Shown here: one piece after another, positions 55,050 to 64,000 of the stretch
How positions within the stretch are numbered: the first letter of the stretch is position 1
How the letters are laid out: each line of letters opens with the position of its first letter
Origin: Capsicum annuum
Lineage: Eukaryota > Streptophyta > Magnoliopsida > Solanales > Solanaceae
Reading direction: 5' to 3'
Length of the DNA stretch: 64,000 bases
NCBI RefSeq assembly: GCF_002878395.1
Contig: NW_025842141.1
Span: 105,442-169,441, forward strand
The notes under the pieces: model-generated
Database searches by the model: none
Told to the model about the DNA's origin: nothing
Seen by the model: only the letters and a program-made list of their open reading frames with translations
Program-made: the position numbers and the translations under genes

Positions 55050-56408
55050 TATTTGCAAGATTTTCAGATATTATAAACTACAAGTATGAAATTGAATCAT
55101 CAGCATATCATGCATATAAAGACTAGAAAATCGCTTTAAGATATTTAAACATTGATTGGGCAGATATTGACATCATCATCATCATAATAATAATAATAAT
55201 TTATTTACCTATTTTGTAATAGTGATTTCATAATATTATGCTTTTGGTAGGTATCCATTTTAGATTGATGGGTTTGGTTTAATCTGGATATGATCAAATC
55301 TAAATACCTTAAAAATATTAAAATGTTTCACAAACAATTTAATCCATTTAGGGACTAGGAAAATATTTTTAAGGTATTTAAACATTGACTGGGCGAAAAC
55401 TGAACCAATAATAATAATATATTATTTTTATTTATTTATTTATTTACCTATTTTATGATAATAGTTTCTTAATAAGATTAGGTTTTTGGTAGGTTGTTTA
55501 AATTGATAGAATTGGATTAAATTTGACTTCTGATCAAATCTAACGTAGATCAATATATTTAGAATGTTATTTATTACAAAATTTTCAAATATTATTGACT
55601 ACAGGATATAAAATTGAGTCATTAACATATTAATGTATATAGAGAGGAGAAAATCAGTTCAAGGTATTTTAACATTGAATGGACAAAAATTTAATTTAAT
55701 AAAAATGAATGTTGTTACCTATTTTATGACGATGATTTTCTTACTAAGATTATGTTTTTGGTAGATCTTTTAGATTGATAGGTTTGGCTTAATTTTGCCT
55801 TTGATAAATCTAAAATAAATAATATATAGAATGTTATTTATAAGTTTCTCGAAGATTATAGATTATAAGGTATGAAATTGAGTCAATTATATTTTATGTA
55901 TGTAGAGACGAGAAAAATATTTTTAAGGTGTTTATATATTGACTTAGAACATATTTAATTATTAATACTAATTTATTTATCTATTTTATGATAATAATTT
56001 TCTTTCTAAGATTATATTGGTAGGTGTTTTAGATTGATAGGTTTGGTTTAATTTTGATTTTTGATTAAATCTAATGTAAATCATTATATATGAAATGTTA
56101 TTTACAAGATCCCTAAATACTATAAACTACATGCTGTGAAATTGAGTAGTTAACATATCAATGCATTTAGAGATGAGAAAATCACTTTCATGTATTTAAA
56201 CACTGGTTGGCCAAAATTTAATTAACAAAAATAATTTATTTCATTACCTATTTTATGATAATGATTTTTTACTAAGATTATGATTTTAATAGGTTCTTAT
56301 GATCGGTAGGTTTGGTTTAACTTTACTCAAATCTAATGTATATTTATACATATAGAATGTTATTTACATTATTTTCAAATATTATCTTGTAAAAGAGATC
56401 TCACCAAC

Positions 56409-57650
56409 TATAAAAATCCTTCTTTTATTCTTTAATTTTCCATTCTCAATTACATTCTCTATTTTTCTCTTATAGACGTCCTTCAAAAAATTTTTCAAAT
56501 GTATGATTTATACTTTTAATTAAGAAGAGTATTTTAACCAATCATTTTAAACACATACTCTCTCTCTCCTAATTCTTTAGATATGTTCAAATTATCACTC
56601 TAGGTTCTCAAAGAGCCGCAACCCCTTTCATTGCGCAACAACAACCCATATCACTGTTATAACAGCATCAACGATTCCTTGAAAAAGAGCCACAATACCA
56701 GTTGTTGCTGTTGTAGTAGTGATGTGGTTTGGTGTTGTAGCAGTAAAAGGGTTTGCAGCTGCAGTCAGATCAACATGAGAGGTGGTAAGTATATGATTTA
56801 TACCTAAAAATCTAATAATATATCAGTAATTGAACATATTTTATCAAGCACAATCTTTGTCGTCATCTAGAAAAGTATAGAACTTCCCTCACTTCTACAC
56901 TTGTTATATGAACTAAACCCTTTTATAATTTGGTTAAAATCAATTCTGATGATAGTAGAACTTTGAGGATATCCTCTTTATTAGATGTAGATAGGGGGTG
57001 ACAAAATGGGCAATTCATATGAGTATCTATTCAAGTTAATCCATCTTAAATGAGTGGGGTACCCAACCCATTTAAGATGGGTCAAATATGAATAGAATCC
57101 ATATTGGGGAGGGGAGGGGGTCGGGTTAAGAAAATTAACCTTTGAAGCTTGAGGCTTTTGAAACTTTTAACAGATTCCTACTATAACATGCATATCCATA
57201 TTTATTCATATTATCCATTGGGTAAACTCATATTTATCCATTACAAATATGGGTGAAATCGAGTATTTTATCCATTTTTATTTTTATCCATTTCAACTGA
57301 CTTATATTTGACTCGATCCGCTCATTTGTCGCCCCTAGATATAGATATGGTGGCTTGATTATGACTTTGCGGTAAAAACTTAAATTTTTATACTAACAAT
57401 TACGTTGAACTATCAGCCTCTCTTTTGCTATTTTTTGGTGTATTTTTCAACAATTACAGGAACATCATTTTGATGCTTGATAGTCTTTTTGTGGTTGAGA
57501 TGATTCAAGGCAACAAGAAGCCCCGTGAACTTGGAGACTAAATCAGCAAGTATAAAAGATGCAAAACTTAATTCCATCCCTTCAAGCGAAAGTCAGGCAC
57601 TGCAATAAACATGAGAGGCTGAAGAATATTAGCAGCCTAAAGACAAAATT
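56409..57650 (+). pseudogene. Duplicated unit IV, gene-like part with RNase H-like exon
   Basis: TATAAAAA at 56409-56416 and the shared leader. The exon-like part (56580-56780) is short and ends with TTTGCAGCTGCAGTCAGATC. Donor GTAAGTATATGATTT begins at 56785. The RNase H-like exon at 57390-57540 is readable without frameshift: TNNYVELSASLLLFFGVFFN, then NIILMLDSLFVVEMIQGNKK, so the Glu and Asp positions are kept although Ala before Glu is Val here. A MITE (56992-57337) interrupts the intron. The block GAAGAATATTAGCAGCCTAA follows at 57620. Confidence 0.6.
56992..57337. mobile_element. hAT-type MITE, 346 bp, in the unit IV intron
   Basis: Terminal inverted repeats TAGGGGGTGACAAAATGGGC and GCTCATTTGTCGCCCCTA; 8-bp target duplication GAT(G/A)TAGA at 56984-56991 and 57338-57345 with one mismatch. 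Unit II shows the empty site (TTAGATATAGATATGGTGG near 32377). Internal inverted blocks (TTAAGATGGG, TATCCAT) are also present. Confidence 0.9.
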
Positions 57651-57900
57651 AAATCAAAGCCTTAAACTTATAAAAAATATATTTTCAATTAAAATTTATT
57701 CTTCTACTTTTTTAAGATACAAAGTTATTCAGTAATATATTTCTTAATTTTTTCTTGAGATGCAAAATTATTTCTAATTTACTTTTCCTGAAATTAGTAT
57801 ACCCTCTGTTCCAATTTGTTTGTCCTATTTTGATTTGACAAGGAATTTAAAAAAATAAAGAAATTTTTGAATCTTGTGATCCTAAATTAAAGATACGAAT
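57651..57900. repeat. 3' block of unit IV up to the satellite junction
   Basis: Matches 12010-12250 and 32880-33140 (ACAAAGTT, GATGCAAA, GAATCTTGTGATC). Similarity stops at AAAGATACG, where satellite DNA begins. Confidence 0.7.
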
Positions 57901-58760
57901 ATTGAAACGGGGAATTTTCAGACCAAATCAGTGTGCTATAGCCCACGGTTTCGGAGGTGGGCCCGAGGTTCGGGGAAGCCGTGGACTGAAAATCGATCGG
58001 AGCGTGCCAGGGAGGTTGGGGATCATCCCAGTGGGTCCATTTATTTATTTGAGGCCATTTTGGTGGTCAAACGGGCGAAACGGCGCAAACAGGGCATTTT
58101 CGGGTCAAATCGGTGTGCTATAGCCCACGATTTCGGGGGTGAGCCTGGGGTCTGAGGGTGCCGTGTGCTGAAAATCAACTGGGGCATGCCAGGGAGGTTG
58201 GGGATCATTCCGGTGTGGTTCATTTATTTATTCAAGGCCATTTGGATGGTCAAATATGCGAAACAATGTGAATAGGGTATTTTTGAGCCAAATCGATGTG
58301 CTATAACCCACGGTTTTGGGGGTGGACCCAAGGTCCAGCGGTACCGTGGGCTGAAAATCGATCGGGGCATGTCAGGGAGGTTGAGAATCGTCCCAGTGTG
58401 GTCCATTTATTTATTCGAGGCCATTTGGGCGGTCTAACGGGCAAAACAACGTGAACAAGGTATTTTTAGGCCAAATCGGTATGCTATAGCCCATGGTTTT
58501 GGGGGTGGGCTCGGGGTCTGGGGGTGCCGTCGGCTGAAAATTGATCGGGGTATGCCAAGAAGGTTGGGGATCATCCCAATGTGGTCTATTTATTTATTCG
58601 AGGCCATTTGGGTGATCAAACAGGCGAAACAGCGCGAACGAGACATTTTCTAGCCAAATCGGTGTGCTATAGCCCACGATTTTGGGGGTGGACCCGAGGT
58701 GTCGTTGGCTGCGAATCGATCAGGGCATGACAGGGAGGTTGGCGATCGTCCCAGTGTGGT
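57901..58760. repeat. 182-bp satellite array, left part (4.7 copies)
   Basis: Monomers are marked by GTGTGCTATAGCCCACG at about 57931, 58113, 58296, 58478 and 58662 (spacing 182-184). Each continues through TTTTGGGGGTGGGCCC, a GATCGGGGCATGCCAGGGAG block and TTATTTATTCGAGGCCATTT. It is far more GC-rich than the rest of the window. Copies differ by some 10-20%. Confidence 0.93.
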
Positions 58761-61317
58761 TGTAATGCCCTAAATTTGGTACCCGGAATGCTACACGATG
58801 CTCATGACCCCGAAGGACCACAAGCTAACCCATGACTGATATCTGTACCTAAACACTGCATAATATACTGTATAAATATGCAAATAAAGGCTGAAAGACC
58901 ATAAGATTCAAAAATGAGATATAATATCTGGTAAAATATAACATCTGGGTGAGGTATGAAATACCCAAAACAACTGAAATAACTGTCTAATCATGATAGT
59001 CTGAAAAACCTCTAACTGTCTGAACAAGGAGTTGATAGGACATGTCTTCAACTAACTCCATCTACTGAAAGCTAACTGAAATAATGAAATAACTAATAAT
59101 ATCATCCTCGAATGATGAGGACTCACTGCTAAATCTGGCTGCTACTGTGCTCTGGAGTTCGTGCTTCTGAACCTATGGTATAAAACACCATAGCATAAAT
59201 GCGTCAGTACGATTGAATGTACAGGTATGCAAGTGAGGTACGCTGAATGCATGGGGTTCAAATGTATGAATAATGATAACTGACAATATAATATGAACGT
59301 GAGAATACATGTACGAATAAGTGGCTGTAACTGAATTCGTGATGACACTTACTACTGAGACTGAATACTGATAACATGAGTTACTGATAACTGATACTGA
59401 GCAACTGCATCTGACAGTATAGGTTCTGATAGAACTAGTTGAGTTTCGTACTATTCTGAGTTGACTGTACCTGACAGTCCTGAATTCTGTAGAACTATCT
59501 GAGTTCTATTACTATTACTGAGACTATGGGAAGTAGTTATCTAATCGACATGCCCCAAATAAAGAAATATAGCTGATTTGAGGTCCAATCTGTAACCACA
59601 ATTGGAAGAGTATCAATACCACACCACTGGTAAGGACAAGCCGTGAGTGACCCTTATCCAACAGGTACTCTAAATAGAATAGTGGGACCCTCATCTAATA
59701 GGTTAAGCCACCTCATCTACCCTCATCTAGCAGGTTGGATGTCTAAACCTGCGCTGGCTACGTATTTCTGAAATGCAAGGACTGCTTTTAAGAATCACAC
59801 CCTCTACTAGTAGGTGAGTTCCCATCCTTGGGCTCACTCGGTGGTGAATCCTACTCTCATCTGAATGGACACTGAACTAATTATACTGAGATGAACTGGA
59901 CTGAGTTCACTGATTTCTGCGGACTGACAGAATACTACTGAATTCTATTAATCTGACTGAGTTCATAAGATTACTAAATTTTCCTAAGTCATGTAACTGA
60001 CTAAGTTCTATCGAGTATGAAAACTGCCTGAGAATACTATGAATCATGGCATGACTGAGATTATCATAAAACTGACACCGGCTCTAGGCATACAACTAAA
60101 TTATCGAGTATAAATATCCTCAGGACTTGAAGTATGAAATAGATGAGACATGGCACTTCTTGACACATAATCATACTCAATAATTCATAGTATTATCATT
60201 GGGGATATTCATGAAGTATTTGCATGCCATACATTTATACATGAATAGGAGTGCGCATAAACAAGTCATAAATTTCATAATTCTAGTCTTATGAGCATTT
60301 CATCAAACAACTACACAACTTAAATTTAGCATGGAAGTCGTTTTGAGCACAAGGTTAAAACATGGATTCATCAATTTGGCCATAATTTAGTCATAAGGTA
60401 CAATTCCTATTCTCTTAGTCATTTTATCAAATACCTTGCATGCACAACTCAAAGCATAGGCGTAATTATCAAATTAATACATCATGGCAACATTTTTCAC
60501 TTTCAATTCAAGAATTCCAATCACATACTAACTTAGTTTCATGGTATTTACTAAAGATTTCAACTTGGAAACCAAAACACAACATAAACATGGATATAAT
60601 TCACTTTATAACATGGAATTCGAAGTTTATATTTTTTAAAGGGTTTCTTGAGCTTCATGGGTGAAAGGGACCAATGAATCAACATTTGACATACCTTATA
60701 AAGGAAACCTTGAAGGTTCTTGGAGTTCTTGGATGGATTTCTTGAGATTGACCTTGATTCACAAGAGCTAGGTTTTTGTTTTTCTTGAGAGAGAATGTTC
60801 TTGATTTTTGGGGAAAAAGTGAATAATAATGATTCAAAAAATTTTTAGGGATTAAATCCCGTACCTAGACATGTTAAAACCTTGGAAAAATATAGTTTTA
60901 GCCCTGGAAGAAACTTTTAGTTTTCGTCAAAATTTTTCGAAATGGGCACCTGGCGCAACGCGGCACTATCGCACCGTGTCACTGAAATTTGACAACTGGG
61001 AAATTAGGCATTGGCGTGATGCGGTATAATTGTGGAGCTTTACTAGAAATTGACAAAAGTCATTTTGGCTTATGGCGCGATGCGCCACTGACTGAGATGA
61101 CGAAGTTTTACGACTGAAACTTTAAATCGCCATAACTTCTTATCCGGTTATCAGATTTAGGCAAATTTTATATCATTGGAAATCTTATTCAATTTACCAC
61201 ATGATAAAAAGTAAAAATCTTAAAAATACCACATGTATAAAAGTGGATTCATCCTTAATACAAGTCTTTGACATCTCTGGGACAAATTTAAGTTAGGTGG
61301 AAGTATGGGGTATTACA
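58761..61317 (-). mobile_element. Solo LTR, 2.56 kb, inserted in the satellite
   Basis: Plus strand opens TGTAATGCCCTAAATTTGG and closes ATGGGGTATTACA; TG...CA with inverted TGTAAT(G/A)CCC ends. The 5-bp duplication GTGGT is exact at 58756-58760 and 61318-61322, and the satellite monomer continues in phase across it. No PBS, PPT or coding region is present, so this is one LTR left by recombination. The TGTAATACCCC end on the minus strand resembles Tekay/Del chromovirus LTRs, which suggests minus orientation. Confidence 0.88.
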
Positions 61318-64000
61318 GTGGTCTATTTATTTATTCGATGCCATTTGGGTGGTCAAACGAGTGAAACGGCATGAATGGGGCATTTTTGGGCCAAATCGAT
61401 GTGCTATGGCCCACGGTTTTGGGAGTGGTCCCAGGGTTCGGGGATGCCGTTGGCCAAAAATCGAACAAGGCATGCTAGGGAAGTTGGGGATCGTCCTAGT
61501 GTGGTCTGTTTATTTATTCAAGTCCATTTGAGTGGTTAAACAGGAAAAATGGCGTGAACAGGGCATTTTTGAGCCAAATAGGTGTGCTATAGCCCACGAT
61601 TTTGGGGATGAGCCCGGGGTCTGGGGGTGTCTTAGACTAAAAATTGATCAGGGCATGCTAGGGAGTTTGGGGATCATCCCAGTGTGTCTATTTATCTATT
61701 CAAGGCCATTTGGGTGGTCAAATTGGCAAAATGGTGCGAACGGGGTATTTTAAGGATAAATCAGTGTGCTATAGCCCACGGTTTTGGGGGTGGGCCCGGG
61801 GGTGCCGTGGGATAAAAATTGACCAAGGCATTCCAGGGAGGTTGACAATCATCCCAGCGTAGTCCGTTTTTATATTCTACGTCAGTTGGGTGGTCAAAAG
61901 GGAAAAATAACTTAAACAGGGCATTTTCGGGCTAAATCGGTGTGCTATAACCTACTGTTTTAAGGGTGGGCGCAGGGTCCGGGGATGCAAAATCATATGA
62001 GGTGTGCGAGGGATGCTGGGGATCACCCCAGTGTGGTCTGTTTATTTATTCGAGGGCATTTGGGTAGTCAAATAGGCAAAACGATGCGAATGGGGCATTT
62101 TTGAGCCAAATTGGTGTGCTATAGCCAACAGTTTTTGCGGTGGGCCTAGGGTCCAGGGGTGCCGTAGGCTAAAAATTGATCAGGGCATGCCAGGGAGGTT
62201 GGGGATGGTCTAGTGTGGTCTATTTATTTATTCGAGGCTAATTGGGTGGTCAAACAGGCGAAACGATGCGAACGAGGCCTTTTTGGGCCAGATCGGTGTG
62301 CTATAGCCCACGATTTTGGCGGTGGGCATGGGGTTCGGGGGTGCCGTAGGCTAAAAATCGATCGTGTTATGCTAGAAAGATTGAGTATCATCTAAGTGTG
62401 GTCCGTTTATTTATTCAAGGCCATTTGGGGGGTCAAACAAGTGAAATGGCATGAATGGGGCATTTTTGGGCAAAATGAATATGCTATAGCCCACGATTTT
62501 GGGGGTGGGCCTAGGTTTCAGGGATATCGAGGGCCAAAAATTAATCAGGGCGAGTCAAGGAGGTAAGGGATTATCTCAGTATGGTCTGTTTATTTATTCG
62601 AGGCCATTTAGGTGGTCAAGCAGGTAAAACAGCATGAACGGGGCATTTTTTGGCCAAATCGGTGTGCTATAGCCAACGGTTTTGGGGGTGGGCTCGGGGT
62701 TTAAGGGTATCGTAGGTCAAAAATATACCTCGGTGTGCCAAGGAGGTTGGGGATCATTTTAGTGTGGTTCTTTTATTTATTCAAGGCCTTTTGGGTTGTT
62801 AAACAGGAGAAACGGCTCAAACGGGGCATTTTCGAGCCAAAACGGTGTGCTATAGCCCACAGTTTTAGGGGTGGGCCCAGGGTCTGGGGGTGTCATGGGC
62901 CAAAAATTATTTGGGGCATACCAGGGAGGTTGGAGATCATCCCAATGTGGTCCGTTAATTTATTCGAAGCCATTTGAGTGGTCAAACGAGTGAAACGGTG
63001 CAAACGGGGCATTTTCAGGCCAAATCAGTGCGCTATAGCACACGATTTCAAGGGTAGGCCCAGGGTTCGGGGGTACCGTAGGTCAAACATAGACCATGGC
63101 ATGCCAGGGAGGTTGGGGATTATACTAGTGTGGTCCGTTTATTAATTCGAGGCCATTTAGGTGGTTAAACGGTTGAAACGGCGCGAATGGTGCATTTTTG
63201 AGCTAAATCGGTGTGCTATAGCCCACAGTTTTGGTGGTGGGCCCGTGGTCTGAGGGTGTCGAGGGCCAAAAATTAAACGGGGCATGTTAGGGAGGTTGGG
63301 TATCATCTCAGTATGGTCCATTTATTTATTTGAGTCCATTTGGGTGGTTAAATGGTCGAAACGGTGTGAATAGGGCATTTTCGTGCAGAATCGATAAGCT
63401 ATAGCCCACGGTTTCAGGGGTGGACTCGGGGTCTGGGGTGCCATTGGTTAAAAATTGGCCGGGGCATATTAGGGAGGTTGGGGATCATCCCAGTGTGATC
63501 CATTTATTTATTCGAGGCTATTTAGTTGGTCAAACGGGCAAAACGGTGCAAACGGGGCATTTTTTAGGCCAAATTGATGTGCTATAGCCAACGATTTTGG
63601 GGGTGGGCTTGGGGTTCGGTGGTGTCGTGGGGTGAAAATTGATTGAGGTATTTTTGGGAGGTTGGGGATCATCTTAGTGTGGTTCGTTTATTTATTCGAG
63701 GCTATTTGGGTGGTCAAACGAGCGAAACATTATGAACGAGGCTTTTTTAGGCCATATCGGTGTGCCATAGCCCACAGTTTCAGGGGTGGGCCTGGGGTCC
63801 GGGAATGCCATGGGCCAAAAATCAATTGGGGTACGCCAGAGAGGGTGAGGATTATCGCAATTTGGTCTGTTTATTTTTTCGATGCTATTTGCTGTGGTCA
63901 AAAGGGCGAAACGGCACGAACGGGGCATTTTTGGGCTAAATCGATGTGCTATAGCCCATGGTTTTAAGGGTGGGCCTGGGGTCCGGGGTCCGAGGGTAGC
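61318..64000. repeat. 182-bp satellite array, right part (about 14.7 copies, runs off the window)
   Basis: GTGCTATAGCCCACGGTTTT-type blocks recur about every 182 bp (15 seen). Open frames on both strands repeat with the monomer and are artefacts. Copies vary more here; several keep GCATGCCAGGGAGGTTGGGG and TCATCCCAGTGTGGTC. Confidence 0.93.

Larger units (their letters stand above)
54420..56408 (+). repeat. Upstream monomer array of unit IV (six or more ~265-bp monomers)
   Basis: Longest array of the family. Monomer starts (TATGAAATTGA(G/A)TCAT) are visible near 55085, 55605, 55870 and 56130, with further degenerate ones, and TTTACCTATTTTATGATAAT recurs at about 54485, 55203, 55443, 55715, 55975 and 56250. 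A LINE stub splits the first monomer, and an (AT)n run follows at 54995-55041. Ends at the TATA box at 56409. Confidence 0.82.

Noticed and set aside
57902..63967. Repeated 60-100-residue frames with a shared CAIAH/GVRGC text
   Set aside because: They recur with the 182-bp satellite period on both strands.

Overview
This is a repeat-dense, intron-era plant nuclear window, almost certainly from the nightshade family (Solanaceae; Solanum is my best guess). The support is the mixture of elements: tRNA-derived SINEs and a short LINE 3' end closing on the TGGGAATACACTG / (TTG)n tail seen in Solanaceae SINEs, endogenous pararetroviruses (Caulimoviridae), a Tat/Ogre-type element primed by tRNA-Arg, and fragments of ordinary plant genes (a digalactosyldiacylglycerol synthase and an NPF/POT transporter). 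I see no intact host gene. Nearly everything is a transposable element, a viral fossil, a tandem repeat or a pseudogene.

Layout. 1-10010: a decayed minus-strand Ty3/gypsy element (gag remnant 2480-4389, 5' LTR 4474-10010). A complete 4.8-kb LTR element with its own 5-bp target duplication (4829-9646) is nested inside that LTR. 10011-57900: four degenerate copies (I-IV) of one duplicated unit. Each unit has an array of ~265-bp monomers ending in a TATA box, a low-complexity first exon, a conserved GTAAGTATATGATTT donor and a short RNase H-like exon. Later insertions split the units. Unit II's upstream array holds a plus-strand pararetrovirus fossil (EPRV2, 13636-18400) and a large minus-strand Tat/Ogre-like element with a shared LTR (about 19062-31660). 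Unit II's downstream part holds a 13.6-kb CACTA transposon (33343-46946, target duplication CCC).

The CACTA element is the most unusual object. Between its termini lie a nearly full-length minus-strand pararetrovirus (EPRV1, ~34700-43200, order coat - movement - protease - RT - RNase H - transactivator - promoter) and an intron-containing fragment of an NPF transporter gene, with no recognisable transposase. Units III and IV carry two SINEs, a LINE stub, two hAT-type MITEs (one in unit II, one in IV), a 1.1-kb foldback element and a DGD synthase pseudogene exon.

57901-64000: about twenty copies of a GC-rich 182-bp satellite monomer, interrupted by a 2.56-kb solo LTR with a 5-bp target duplication.

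Order of events that can be read from nesting: unit duplication first; then EPRV2, Tat and CACTA insertion into unit II, and MITEs, SINEs and LINE into the units. The solo LTR postdates the satellite array, and the 4.8-kb element postdates the gypsy LTR it split. All coding regions named here are broken by stops or frameshifts.
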